This document shows, one piece after another, positions 1-8,586 of a stretch of 64,000 nt of DNA. The notes under the pieces are model-generated. The model was not told where the DNA came from. It saw nothing but the letters and a program-made list of their open reading frames with translations, and made no database searches. Source of the stretch: Roseibium aggregatum (lineage in GTDB: Bacteria > Pseudomonadota > Alphaproteobacteria > Rhizobiales > Stappiaceae); the NCBI RefSeq assembly GCF_017309185.1, contig NZ_JAEKJZ010000002.1, positions 496,001-560,000 on the forward strand. Direction: 5' to 3'. Every line of letters starts with the position of its first letter. The first letter of the stretch is position 1. The translations under genes were made by a program, and so were the position numbers.

Positions 1-629
1 TCGATCGGGATGGGTCCACCGGCCTGCCATCGCACCGCGTTTTCAACCAGAAGCGTGAAGCCGCAGGAACGGAAAAAGCCGTCCTTGAAGACACGCTTTT
101 CCATCCAGCCATAGTAGAAATCGGCATCCCACTCGTCCAGGGCCTCGATCTGCGCGATCCGGTTCAGGAGCCCGCCCAAATGGCAGTTCTGCCATTCGGG
201 GCGCACCTCCGTGCCGCCGAGGTAGACCGTGTCGCCGGTGATCGACTGGGCGAACCTAGGCTGGTCAGCCGCCAGCACGACCTGGCCACCCGTCTCGGCC
301 GGAAAGCAGCGGTGAAAATGCTTGCGCCAGTAGTCTGCAAGCGACTGCGGCGGCCGGATCGGATCCAGCCGGGCGCACACGCGGCCAACCATGCGCCCCC
401 GGTCATCGGTCAAGGCAAGCCAGAAGGCCCTTCCGCTCGAAAAGGTCTGCATTCTTGGCGTGAAATGCGCCTCCAGAACCTTCAGCCCGGCCGCCTCGGC
501 CATGGCGTCTACCATCTCGAAATCGTGACCGCGCTGAAGTGTCAGCCCGTAGCCGATAAAAACCGAATCAATCGCGCCCCATGCTCTCTTTAACAGGATC
601 GGGTCCACCCCTGATCTCAGTTTGCCCAT
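1..629 (-). CDS. Hypothetical protein, possibly GNAT-like (3' end cut by window)
   Basis: An open frame of 209 codons runs leftwards off the window from an ATG at 629 (MGKLRSGVDPILLKRAWG...). There is no stop inside the window, so the C terminus is missing. A weak AGGA lies about 12 bases upstream of the ATG. A strand-turn-strand pattern (FWLALTDDRGRMVGRVCARL, then YLGGTEVRPEWQNCHLGGLL) loosely resembles the central strands and pyrophosphate loop of GNAT acetyltransferases, but the canonical R/Q-x-x-G-x-G/A loop is not clear. The protein was not recognised, and the GNAT idea is a weak inference from pattern alone. The codon usage and G+C look like those of the core genes. Confidence 0.6.
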   Translation of the reverse strand, partial: MGKLRSGVDPILLKRAWGAIDSVFIGYGLTLQRGHDFEMVDAMAEAAGLKVLEAHFTPRMQTFSSGRAFWLALTDDRGRMVGRVCARLDPIRPPQSLADYWRKHFHRCFPAETGGQVVLAADQPRFAQSITGDTVYLGGTEVRPEWQNCHLGGLLNRIAQIEALDEWDADFYYGWMEKRVFKDGFFRSCGFTLLVENAVRWQAGGPIPI

Positions 630-1335
630 GCCTATGTGTCCTGTTTCTTTTTTTGAAAGTATTATTTCTGTTTCCGAACAAACCGATCGCGATCCACGAC
701 ACACCTCATATAATCGCAACACTTACGGGTCGGTTGACAGAAATAACTGAGCAGGCAACAGGTTAAGTGCTTCGTTCCTCCCGCCAAAGAGGAGTGTATC
801 AAGGGAATTGCATGCATATACCGAATGCTCCTGCACCCGTCGCCAACCGGCCTCTGGAAATAACGCAGGCGCTCATGAAGATTCCACTTGGAAGGGCAGA
901 TCGCTCCGAAGATTCCGATTGGCAAGACGCGCAGTTGAGCATCCTACTGCTTTCCGGACAGATTAAAACCAACCTGCCGGACACTCGCGAGACAAAAAAC
1001 AAGCTTTGATGGTCTTCGAACCCAGCAGAACGTGCAGCGCCGAAGGAATACCCTTCGGAAAGGCAAGATCTCTCGTCGTTCATACCGCGGCAGTCGAGCG
1101 ATGAAGCCAGTCGCTTCTGCCTTTCTAAGGGACGTTGGTGGTGGGTGAATGGGGGGCGAACCCCGGGCCCGCTGATTGCAAACTATAAAATAGTGTTATT
1201 ATTCAATAATTTATATCCTTGCTCGCACTGTTTCCGAGCAATCAAAAACTAAACCTGACAGGCATGAGTTTGACTGGCACAAAACGTCCGCCTCGAGCCT
1301 AAGTTGATCGACGCTGCGCGCTGCAAGATAGTCGG
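630..1335. other. Non-coding stretch of lower G+C
   Basis: No convincing gene is present. A 66-codon frame starting at 811 (MHIPNAPAPVANRP...) has a purine-rich stretch upstream but no recognisable content, and it is not called. The right half holds the tRNA-Lys-like fragment described separately, followed by an A+T-rich tract at 1177-1222. This tract is the lowest-G+C DNA in the first 10 kb. Confidence 0.5.
1139..1176 (-). other. Degenerate tRNA-Lys 3'-half fragment (attachment-site-like)
   Basis: This 38-base stretch matches the 3' end of the tRNA-Lys at 3272-3347, from the encoded CCA through the T arm and variable loop into the 3' side of the anticodon stem. There are about five mismatches and one deleted base. 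The similarity stops at the anticodon loop. It lies on the same strand, downstream of the tRNA 3' end, as the distal copy of an att site would after integration at the tRNA. The 5' half is absent, so it cannot be a functional tRNA. Confidence 0.65.
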
Positions 1336-2346
1336 CTAGCGACTCTCTGCAAAGTCCTTGACCCAGTCGGAAATTGTATCCAGTGCACCGGGTGCAAAGG
1401 CGTAACGCCCCTCCAAAAGGTATCTGGCGACGGCGTAGTAGGACCAGTCTTCGGACAGTTGGCAGTTGTAGACAGATGCCTTCAAGAGCCCATGCGTCGC
1501 ATCAGGCAAGATCGTGATACGGGTGGCCGAGTCTTTCCGGCCGAGCATTTCTTCAAAGATTGCGGCGTTTCGAGTTGGATCGACGTTGAGGTCCTCCGCT
1601 CCCCAGAGCGCCAAAAGAGGAAGCCCCAGCGAAGACAAAGCCTGCCGCGAATCCACGCCTCGATTCTGGCGGACAAATCTCCAACGTTCGGGGGACATGC
1701 CAACCGGAGCGTCGTCTGCAGTAGCTTTTCTCCCAAATGCGCGGTCGTCCTCAAGGTCTTGCTCTGCAAGAGCGGTGTCAATCTCCTGCTCGCCAAGCCC
1801 CTCTCGGCGCAACCGCACCCGGGTGAAATACTCTCCCTGATCCTGCCAGGAAACCGCCGCGCCAATCAGGATCAGAAAATCAGCATCGGCGTTTGTCAGG
1901 GATGGCAAAACCCATCCGGCTTGTGAAAAACCAAGTGCACCGATTGCTGCTCCTTCAAAACGCTCTTCCAGGAACTGAAGAACACTTCGAGTTTCGTCGG
2001 TCCGATCCGACATCGATTGAAGCAGCCAGTTTCCATCCGACGATCCGACACCGGGTTTGTCCCAGGACGCAACCGCAATCCCGCGATCAAGAAGTACATT
2101 GATCATGGGCGCGTAACCGCCTGCCATGGTCCGGTCTTGCGCGCCATCCCCGTGAACTATCGCAACGACGGCAATCACCGTGTCGTCGGGAAGCCAGATC
2201 GTGCCTGATAACTGGTCGTCGGAGACTGTAACGCCGAATGGCTCGCTCACCCGGCGGTCCAGGTCATGATCTGCCAGGCGCCAGAGCATGACACCTGCCG
2301 CCAAGGCCGACACCAGCCCGGCCATCAGAACCGCCCGCAGTTTCAT
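1336..2346 (-). CDS. Membrane-anchored or secreted alpha/beta-hydrolase
   Basis: This 336-residue protein has a hydrophobic N terminus (residues 4-22, a signal anchor or uncleaved signal) followed by an alpha/beta-hydrolase fold. The oxyanion-loop motif HGDGAQDR sits near residue 65. The nucleophile elbow is GFSQAG with Ser141, the acid is probably Asp252 or Asp256 in WGAEDLNVDP, and the His is probably His285 in DATHG. It is therefore likely an active serine esterase or peptidase-type hydrolase acting outside the cytoplasm, with unknown substrate. It diverges from the adjacent acetyltransferase gene and lies within the interval bounded by the two tRNA-Lys-like sequences. Confidence 0.88.
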   Translation of the reverse strand: MKLRAVLMAGLVSALAAGVMLWRLADHDLDRRVSEPFGVTVSDDQLSGTIWLPDDTVIAVVAIVHGDGAQDRTMAGGYAPMINVLLDRGIAVASWDKPGVGSSDGNWLLQSMSDRTDETRSVLQFLEERFEGAAIGALGFSQAGWVLPSLTNADADFLILIGAAVSWQDQGEYFTRVRLRREGLGEQEIDTALAEQDLEDDRAFGRKATADDAPVGMSPERWRFVRQNRGVDSRQALSSLGLPLLALWGAEDLNVDPTRNAAIFEEMLGRKDSATRITILPDATHGLLKASVYNCQLSEDWSYYAVARYLLEGRYAFAPGALDTISDWVKDFAESR

Positions 2347-2400
2347 TTGAATTCAGACTTTCTCGTTCCCATTTCAATTGAGACATAGAAAGCGTCTACC

Positions 2401-3012
2401 GTGAAAACAATCTATCAGTCCGAACCATTTGTCGTCGAAAACGGCCTCCGACCCGAACACCGCCGGCAAGCTGCCCGTGGATACTGGCGCGCCTTTTCGC
2501 GCAAGCTCCGGTATCCGCTTGGGCCGGAGGAGAAGGCCTTGTCCTTCATTGAAGGCGTTCTGGACCCGACCCACGCCATTTCTGCAGTGTCAAAAGACGG
2601 GCAGTTTCTGGGGATGGCCGGTTTCAAGTCGCCCAAGGGCGCACTCGTCGGTGGCGGTTTTGGTGATCTTGCCCGGACTTACGGATGGATTGGTGCCGCG
2701 CTGCGCGGCACCCTGATCCATGTTCTGGAACGGGACTGCGCTGAGGGAACCCTCCTGATGGATGGCATTTTTGTTGAGCCGCCGGCCAGAGGTCAAGGCG
2801 TCGGAACAGCGCTTTTGCATGCCGTGGAAGCGCATGCTGCTTCCATGAAGCTGCAGCATGTCAGGCTTGACGTTATCGACACGAATCCGCGTGCCCGTGC
2901 GCTCTATGAACGAGAAGGGTTTTCAGAGCGGTCTGTCTTGTCACTTGGTCCGTTAAAGCCGATCTTTGGCTTTTCCTCCGCAGCACAGATGACAAAAACC
3001 GTCGGGCGCTGA
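2401..3012 (+). CDS. GNAT family N-acetyltransferase
   Basis: A 203-residue protein of the Gcn5-related acetyltransferase fold. The acetyl-CoA loop is clear in GIFVEPPARGQGVGTALL (about residues 121-138), followed by the typical LDVIDTNPRARALYEREGF block (about 159-177). The start is a GTG; no stronger ATG lies nearby upstream. It diverges from the alpha/beta-hydrolase gene across a gap of about 55 bases. The substrate cannot be predicted. The family is certain; the role is not. Confidence 0.88.
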   Translation: MKTIYQSEPFVVENGLRPEHRRQAARGYWRAFSRKLRYPLGPEEKALSFIEGVLDPTHAISAVSKDGQFLGMAGFKSPKGALVGGGFGDLARTYGWIGAALRGTLIHVLERDCAEGTLLMDGIFVEPPARGQGVGTALLHAVEAHAASMKLQHVRLDVIDTNPRARALYEREGFSERSVLSLGPLKPIFGFSSAAQMTKTVGR

Positions 3013-3271
3013 TGAGCATAAGCGGCCCTTCAAGGACCTGGAGGGAACGGCCGTCTCGTCTCGCAGACCAGACAAAACTCAACGCCCATCGAACGCCAGA
3101 TCCACGACGCCCGCCAGGCACAGGCGAAGGCCTGATTTCAAGCAGATCAGGAACAGAACAAACCGTGCGACGTCGCAAGGAAGTCGCACAGCGTCGTATG
3201 TTCCCGCTTTGATCACGGCGCAAATTTTGCGCCTTATGCGAATTTCTTCTTCAAAATCAAAGAGAAAGAGA

Positions 3272-3347
<76 letters not shown>

Positions 3348-3573
3348 ATAAGCGGTTGCGCCGCGAAATCCGCAGCGGCCGGATGGCGGGGATATAGCGT
3401 GCGAAAACGCTGTGCGCAACGGGTGTGTGACATTTTTTTGTCAAGGCCGCGATCGCTTCGGCACAAGGTCCGGACATGCACTGCAAGGCGTTTTGCATTG
3501 CTTCGTCCTCTCGCCTTCCGGCGTAACTTTCAAAAAGAACAGACCCCTTCCGCGCAACAATCGAATTTTGGGG

Positions 3574-3602
3574 TTGACCGGCGAAAGCCGCCTCACTAGT
3601 GT
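3574..3602 (+). promoter_or_regulatory. Candidate promoter of the ilvI leader
   Basis: TTGACC and TAGTGT are separated by 17 bases, a fair match to the housekeeping -35/-10 pattern of alphaproteobacteria. It would start a transcript of roughly 380 bases before ilvI that includes the leader peptide and attenuator. This is a pattern match only. Confidence 0.4.
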
Positions 3603-3747
3603 GCCGCGCAACAGGCCCGGGCGGACATGCTGGACCTGTGCGGGCTTGCGGGCGCTTAGGCTGCCGGCGGGACCGGAGCGGCACGTGCCGCGCCGCATGT
3701 CCATGGACAAGGCCCCAGGGCCCGCAGGATCGAAGGACCGGGACGAC

Positions 3748-3804
3748 ATGGCAATGTCGCTCATTCTAGTAGTGGTAGGAAAGCGCGCCCTCCAGGCGGG
3801 ATGA
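3748..3804 (+). CDS. Branched-chain leader peptide for ilvI attenuation
   Basis: An 18-codon frame, MAMSLILVVVGKRALQAG, carries the uninterrupted run Leu-Ile-Leu-Val-Val-Val at codons 5-10. That is the hallmark of a leader peptide sensing leucine, isoleucine and valine charging. A GGGA lies just upstream of the ATG. The end of the frame (GCGCGCC, 3783-3789) can pair with GGCGCGC at 3822-3828, and a terminator hairpin with seven Ts follows before ilvI. When branched-chain tRNAs are charged the ribosome should complete the peptide and the terminator should form; starvation should stall it. The role is inferred from this layout, which parallels the ivbL and ilvL leaders of enterobacteria. Confidence 0.85.
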   Translation: MAMSLILVVVGKRALQAG

Positions 3805-3833
3805 CCCCGTTCGGACAGGATGGCGCGCGACCA

Positions 3834-3857
3834 AGGCTCCCCAAGGGGCCTTTTTTT
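3834..3857 (+). terminator. ilvI attenuator terminator
   Basis: A G+C-rich hairpin (AGG...CCCC/GGGG...CCT with a small bulge) is followed directly by seven Ts. It lies 30 bases after the leader-peptide stop and 130 bases before the ilvI start, exactly where a transcription attenuator is expected. Confidence 0.8.
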
Positions 3858-3986
3858 ATTGCCGCCGTCCGACGATGCCCTTCCCCTCCCCCGACCTTCG
3901 AGACCGCGGACCGCGCGGCCGGAAAAACGACAAAAGACTGAGCCAGGGCCTGAATTCTCGGGCCGGTAAAACGCAAGGACGAGAGA

Positions 3987-5762
3987 ATGACACGGGAAAT
4001 GACCGGCGCCGAAATGGTCATCCAGGCGCTGAAAGACCAGGGAGTTGATACCATCTTCGGCTACCCGGGCGGTGCAGTGCTTCCCATTTACGACGAGATC
4101 ATCCAGCAGGAGGGTCTGGAGCACATTCTCGTGCGCCACGAGCAGGGCGCTGGCCATGCGGCGGAAGGCTATGCGCGCGCCACCGGCAAGCCGGGCGTGG
4201 CGCTGGTCACCTCCGGTCCCGGCGCGACCAACATGGTGACCGCGCTGACCGACGCCATGCTGGACAGCATCCCGCTCGTCTGCATTTCCGGCCAGGTACC
4301 CACCCACCTCATCGGCAACGACGCCTTCCAGGAATGCGACACGGTCGGCATCACCCGTCCCTGCACCAAGCACAACTGGCTGGTGCGCGACGTCGACGAC
4401 CTGCCGCGCATCCTGCACGAGGCGTTTTACGTCGCCACCTCCGGCCGACCGGGCCCGGTCGTCGTCGACGTTCCGAAAGACGTCCAGTTCGCCACCGGCA
4501 CCTACCAGGGTCCGACGCCGAACCCGGCCGCCTCGCACAAGAGCTACCGGCCGCAGATCAAGGGCGACGCGGCGGCGATCCGTCAGGCGGCGGAGATGAT
4601 GGCCGCTGCCAAAAAACCGGTTCTTTATACCGGCGGCGGCGTCATCAACTCCGGCCCGCAGGCCTGTCAGCTGCTGCGCGAGCTGGTGTCCCTGACCGGT
4701 TTCCCGATCACCTCTACCCTGATGGGGCTCGGCGCGTATCCCGCGTCCGGCGACAACTGGCTCGGCATGCTCGGCATGCACGGCACCTATGAAGCCAACA
4801 TGACCATGCACGACTGCGACCTGATGGTCTGCATCGGCGCCCGCTTCGACGACCGCATCACGGGGCGCACCGACGCGTTCTCGCCGGGCTCGCGCAAGAT
4901 CCATATCGACATCGACCCGTCCTCGATCAACAAGACGATCAATGTCGATCTGCCGATCATCGGCGATGTCGGCCATGTTCTGGAAGATCTGGTCCGCATC
5001 TGGCGGTCGTCTTCCATGAAGGCGGACGCCAAGGCCATGAAGGACTGGTGGCAGCAGATCGACGCCTGGCGGGCGCGCAATTCGCTGGCCTACAAGCCGA
5101 ACGAAGACGTCATCATGCCGCAATACGCCATCCAGCGGCTTTACGAACTGACGAAGCACCGCAAGACCTTCATTTCCACGGAAGTCGGCCAGCACCAGAT
5201 GTGGGCGGCGCAGTTCTACGGCTTCGAGGAGCCGAACCGCTGGCTCACCTCCGGCGGCCTCGGCACCATGGGCTACGGCCTGCCGGCAGCCATCGGCGCG
5301 CAGGTGGCCCATCGCGACGCGCTCTGCGTCGATATTGCCGGCGACGCCTCCATCCTGATGAACATCCAGGAGATGTCGACGGCGGTTCAGTTCGGCCTGC
5401 CCGTGAAGGTGTTCATCCTGAACAACCAGTATATGGGCATGGTCCGCCAGTGGCAGCAACTGCTGCACGGCAACCGCCTGTCCCACTCCTACACCGAAAG
5501 CCTGCCGGACTTCGTCAAGCTGGCCGAGGCCTATGGCGGCGTCGGTTTCCGGGTGGAGAAGCCCGGCGATCTCGACGGCGCGATCGAGGAGATGATTGCC
5601 GTCGACAAGCCGGTCCTGTTCGACTGCCGTGTCGCCAATCTCGCCAATTGCTTCCCGATGATCCCCTCGGGCAAGGCCCACAACGAAATGCTGCTGCCGG
5701 ACGAGGCCAACGACGAAGCGGTTGCCAACGCGATCGGCTCCGAAGGCAAATCCCTCGTCTAG
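3987..5762 (+). CDS. ilvI: Acetolactate synthase, large (catalytic) subunit
   Basis: A 591-residue thiamine-diphosphate enzyme of the AHAS family (usual length 560-600). It condenses pyruvate with a second pyruvate or with 2-oxobutyrate, the first common step of valine, leucine and isoleucine synthesis. The catalytic glutamate is in VRHEQGAGHAAEGYARATGK (Glu52). The central FAD/Rossmann domain follows, then the C-terminal ThDP motif GDASILMNIQEMST...ILNNQYMGM (GDG-type start, NN end). The regulatory subunit gene follows after 26 bases. The gene is preceded by the leader peptide and attenuator. The symbol ilvB would be equally acceptable. Confidence 0.97.
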   Translation: MTREMTGAEMVIQALKDQGVDTIFGYPGGAVLPIYDEIIQQEGLEHILVRHEQGAGHAAEGYARATGKPGVALVTSGPGATNMVTALTDAMLDSIPLVCISGQVPTHLIGNDAFQECDTVGITRPCTKHNWLVRDVDDLPRILHEAFYVATSGRPGPVVVDVPKDVQFATGTYQGPTPNPAASHKSYRPQIKGDAAAIRQAAEMMAAAKKPVLYTGGGVINSGPQACQLLRELVSLTGFPITSTLMGLGAYPASGDNWLGMLGMHGTYEANMTMHDCDLMVCIGARFDDRITGRTDAFSPGSRKIHIDIDPSSINKTINVDLPIIGDVGHVLEDLVRIWRSSSMKADAKAMKDWWQQIDAWRARNSLAYKPNEDVIMPQYAIQRLYELTKHRKTFISTEVGQHQMWAAQFYGFEEPNRWLTSGGLGTMGYGLPAAIGAQVAHRDALCVDIAGDASILMNIQEMSTAVQFGLPVKVFILNNQYMGMVRQWQQLLHGNRLSHSYTESLPDFVKLAEAYGGVGFRVEKPGDLDGAIEEMIAVDKPVLFDCRVANLANCFPMIPSGKAHNEMLLPDEANDEAVANAIGSEGKSLV

Positions 5763-5788
5763 ACCCCGGCTTTAGGAAAGTTGACACA

Positions 5789-6364
5789 ATGAACGCACAA
5801 CAGAATGTGGACGCGCCTTCCGCCTATTTCCTGGCCGAAGTCAGCAACGAGACCGAAACCCACACGCTCTCCCTATTGGTCGACAACGAACCGGGCGTTC
5901 TTGCCCGGGTGATCGGCCTGTTTTCCGGCCGAGGCTACAACATCGACAGCCTGACGGTCTCGGAAACCGAGCACGAACGGCACCTGTCGCGGATCACCAT
6001 CGTGACCACGGGTACGCCGATGATCATCGAGCAGATCCGCCATCAGCTCGACAGGCTGGTGCCGGTCCATCGGGTGACGGACCTGACCGTGCGCGCGAAA
6101 CGCACCAACCAGGACAAACCGCTGGAACGCGAGCTGGCGCTCGTCAAGGTGGCCGGGACCGGCGAAAAGCGCCTGGAGGCCCTGCGCCTTGGCGATGCCT
6201 TCCGCGCGACCGTCATTGACGCCACCACCGAGCATTTCGTCTTCGAGATCACCGGCCGGACTTCCAAGATCGAGCAATTCATCGCGATCATGAAGCCGCT
6301 CGGCCTGGTGGAAGTCTCCCGCACCGGCGTCGCGGCCGTTCAGCGCGGTCCGGAAGGGCTTTGA
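5789..6364 (+). CDS. ilvN: Acetolactate synthase, small (regulatory) subunit
   Basis: A 191-residue subunit with an N-terminal ACT domain (about residues 24-95: HTLSLLVDNEPGVLARVIGLFSGRGYNIDSL, cut here for length) and the conserved C-terminal domain of the family (RELALVKV...VFEITG...IMKPLGLVEVSRTG). It binds valine and stimulates and feedback-inhibits the catalytic subunit. The ATG at 5789 was chosen because it is the first in-frame start after the ilvI stop and gives the family's normal length. It is also called ilvH. A strong hairpin follows the gene. Confidence 0.96.
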   Translation: MNAQQNVDAPSAYFLAEVSNETETHTLSLLVDNEPGVLARVIGLFSGRGYNIDSLTVSETEHERHLSRITIVTTGTPMIIEQIRHQLDRLVPVHRVTDLTVRAKRTNQDKPLERELALVKVAGTGEKRLEALRLGDAFRATVIDATTEHFVFEITGRTSKIEQFIAIMKPLGLVEVSRTGVAAVQRGPEGL

Positions 6365-6421
6365 AGCTCTTTCAAATCCGTCTTTGCTCGGACTGAGAGC
6401 CCTTTGGCCCCGACAAACGCC

Positions 6422-6443
6422 CCCGCCGCTCGCCAGCGGCGGG
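6422..6443. terminator. Hairpin between convergent ilvN and an exported-protein gene
   Basis: A perfect 9-bp G+C stem (CCCGCCGCT/AGCGGCGGG) with loop CGCC lies between two convergent genes. The U-runs on either side are weak, so it may serve as a bidirectional terminator or simply stabilise the 3' ends. Confidence 0.5.
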
Positions 6444-6456
6444 CGGAAATGACGGC

Positions 6457-6897
6457 TTATTGGGATTTGCCATAGTCCGGGCGCCAGTCGCTGATCTGGC
6501 CCCCGTGGCTCATGATCTTGAAACTCAGCTCGGGGATCCAGGTCACCCCGGCGATGCGCCCGAGAAATTCCTCTTCCAGCTGCAACAATCCGCCTTTGCG
6601 AATATAGACCTTGATTGAGCAGACCTGCATGCCGCATTCCAGACTGGTGCCCGGTTTCCCGCTGCAGGTGATCCCCTGGTGAGACAGGACAAGGTCGTCG
6701 CGGCCGTCGCCATTCAGATCGGCTTCAAAGACGCCGTCCGAGCCGAAAGACCCGGCACGGCCGCCGCATCCGTCGGCAATCGCCTGTTGCATCAGATATT
6801 GCGTCGCCTTGGAAAACGCGTGAGAAGGCGATGGAGACATCAAGCTGCCCGCGGCGATCAGGCCGGCGAACAAACCGAGGCGGCATAAAAAACGCAT
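6457..6897 (-). CDS. Small exported protein with an FG-GAP/EF-like DxNGDG motif
   Basis: A 146-residue protein with a clear Sec signal peptide (LCRLGLFAGLIAAGSLMSPSPSHA, cleavage after SHA). The mature part contains ADLNGDGRDDLVL, a calcium-loop-like repeat unit typical of VCBS/FG-GAP periplasmic proteins, plus about four cysteines (CGG, CSG, CGMQ, CSIK) that could form two disulfides. Its function is unknown. It converges on ilvN. The motif is seen; calcium binding is inferred. Confidence 0.82.
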   Translation of the reverse strand: MRFLCRLGLFAGLIAAGSLMSPSPSHAFSKATQYLMQQAIADGCGGRAGSFGSDGVFEADLNGDGRDDLVLSHQGITCSGKPGTSLECGMQVCSIKVYIRKGGLLQLEEEFLGRIAGVTWIPELSFKIMSHGGQISDWRPDYGKSQ

Positions 6898-7341
6898 TTC
6901 AGACTTGCTCCATCAGAAACCACAAAACAATCGAGCCACGGTATTTGCTTTCGGCAAGACACGCCAGCACGGACAGGCCGGAAACCCGGCCAAGTCGCAT
7001 CAGACCTGGGAAGGGTCGGATTTTCGTCGATACCCTGACGCTGGTACCGGTTTCCCGTGCATTTTGCCGCAGTCCGCGCGATCTCCATTTGCGCCTCCGA
7101 ACCCGAGCATGGTGGAATTGATGTCATTGCCGAAAACCGCACTGGAACTGGGCCGTTACTGGTCACCATATTGAATCTGATGTTCGTTCCGAGCATGCCG
7201 CGACTTGAGACGAACTTCAGATTCAGGTGACTAGACGCGACACGGATGAGCGCGTATACGACACCGGCATACCGCGCCGGAAGCGGCGCACTTCTCATGC
7301 TTTCTGAGACGACTTCAGTTCTAGACAAAGGCTTCAAGCCC
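6898..7341. other. Intergenic region upstream of serA
   Basis: No gene is supported here. The open frames present are in unfavourable phases and lack family resemblance. The stretch contains the promoter side of the exported-protein gene, a long hairpin near 7.2 kb listed separately, and a possible 5' extension of serA. Confidence 0.5.
7171..7226. promoter_or_regulatory. Long inverted repeat in the serA leader
   Basis: Arms GAATCTGATGTTCGTTC and AGACGAACTTCAGATTC pair in 14 of 17 positions and extend by two more pairs, around a loop of about 18 bases. It ends 115 bases before the chosen serA start. It could be an mRNA structure or an operator. No riboswitch family was recognised. Confidence 0.45.
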
Positions 7342-8586
7342 ATGATCCACGGTCTCTCTCGGCCGAAAAACCAGATTCGCTGGCTGCTTTTGGAAGGCAT
7401 TTCGCCGACCGCCTGCGCCGTTCTGGACAAAAACGGTTACACCAATGTGGAAATCCTGCCGGGCGCGCTGGAAAAGGACGCGCTGATCGAAAAGCTGCAG
7501 GACGTGCAGATCCTCGGCATCCGCTCGCGTACGCAATTGACCGAAGAGGTGCTGGAAGCCGCCAAGTCGCTTGTGGCCGTCGGCTGTTTTTCCGTCGGCA
7601 CCAATCAGGTCGACCTGAAAGGTACGCTCACCCGCGGTATCCCGGTCTTCAACGCCCCCTTCTCCAACACCCGCTCGGTCGCGGAACTGACCATCGCCGA
7701 AATCGTCATGCTGATGCGCGGCGTCTTCACCAAATCCGCCGCCGCCCACGAGGGCCGCTGGCTGAAGAGTGCCGCCGGGTCCCATGAAGTGCGCGGCAAG
7801 ACGCTCGGCATCGTCGGCTACGGCAACATCGGGACACAGCTCTCCAATCTGGCCGAGGCCATGGGGCTCCGGGTCATCTACTACGACACGGTCGACAAGC
7901 TGCAGCACGGCAACGTGATGCCCGCCGACAGCCTGGACGCGCTTCTGAGCGAAGCGGACGTGGTGTCGCTGCATGTTCCCGACACCCCGAACACGCGCAA
8001 CATGATCCGCACCGAACAGATCGCGAAGATGAAGAAAGGCGCGTTCCTGATCAACAACGCGCGCGGCCAGGTGGTCGACATCGACGCGCTCGCCGAGGCG
8101 CTGCAATCCGGACAACTGGCCGGCGCGGCGATCGACGTCTTCCCGGTGGAACCGAAATCCAACAAGGACGAGTTTTTCTCAGCCCTGCGCGGCCTGGACA
8201 ATGTCATTCTGACCCCGCATGTCGGCGGCTCCACCGAGGAGGCTCAGGCACGCATCGGCGAGGAAGTCTCCAAGCGGCTGGTGGAATACTCCGACGTCGG
8301 CTCCACCGTTGGCGCGGTCGCCTTCCCGCAGGTGCAGTTGCCGAAGGGAACGGACGCGACCCGCTTCATCCAGGTTCACCACAACGCGCCGGGCGCCATG
8401 CGAACCCTGAACGACCTGTTCACCCGCCACGACCTCAACATCTGCGCCCAGTACCTGCAGTCCCATCAGGACATCGGCTACGTGGTTCTGGATGTGGACA
8501 GCATGGTCGAGGATCCGGTAAAGATTCTGGAAGAGATCCGCGCCCTGCCGAACACGATCCGTGCAAGGTTGCTGAACCGGGTTTGA
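7342..8586 (+). CDS. serA: D-3-phosphoglycerate dehydrogenase
   Basis: NAD-dependent oxidation of 3-phosphoglycerate to 3-phosphohydroxypyruvate, the first step of serine synthesis. The Rossmann motif is GIVGYGNIGTQLS. The catalytic Arg/Glu/His region is seen in INNARGQVVDIDAL and LTPHVGGSTEEAQ. A C-terminal ACT domain (about the last 75 residues, HHNAPGAMRTLNDLF onward) suggests serine feedback. The start at 7342 (MIHGLSRPKNQIRWLLLEG) gives 414 residues, aligns with E. coli SerA (410 residues) and has AAAGG upstream. In-frame ATGs at 7246 and 7297 would add 32 or 18 residues. The last gene of the serine pathway, serB, is also in this window but is unlinked. Confidence 0.93.
   Translation: MIHGLSRPKNQIRWLLLEGISPTACAVLDKNGYTNVEILPGALEKDALIEKLQDVQILGIRSRTQLTEEVLEAAKSLVAVGCFSVGTNQVDLKGTLTRGIPVFNAPFSNTRSVAELTIAEIVMLMRGVFTKSAAAHEGRWLKSAAGSHEVRGKTLGIVGYGNIGTQLSNLAEAMGLRVIYYDTVDKLQHGNVMPADSLDALLSEADVVSLHVPDTPNTRNMIRTEQIAKMKKGAFLINNARGQVVDIDALAEALQSGQLAGAAIDVFPVEPKSNKDEFFSALRGLDNVILTPHVGGSTEEAQARIGEEVSKRLVEYSDVGSTVGAVAFPQVQLPKGTDATRFIQVHHNAPGAMRTLNDLFTRHDLNICAQYLQSHQDIGYVVLDVDSMVEDPVKILEEIRALPNTIRARLLNRV

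Noticed and set aside
811..1009. Possible 66-codon gene MHIPNAPAPVANRP...
   Set aside because: It is short, of mixed composition, has no family resemblance and lacks a clear ribosome site.
3627..3659. Ten-codon frame MLDLCGLAGA upstream of the ilvI leader
   Set aside because: It has three leucines but no branched-chain run, no ribosome site and no linked hairpin; the 18-codon leader nearer the attenuator explains regulation better.
3441..5681. 746-codon open frame antisense to ilvI
   Set aside because: It lies entirely opposite the certain ilvI gene, has a composition typical of the complementary strand of G+C-rich coding DNA, and resembles no protein family.
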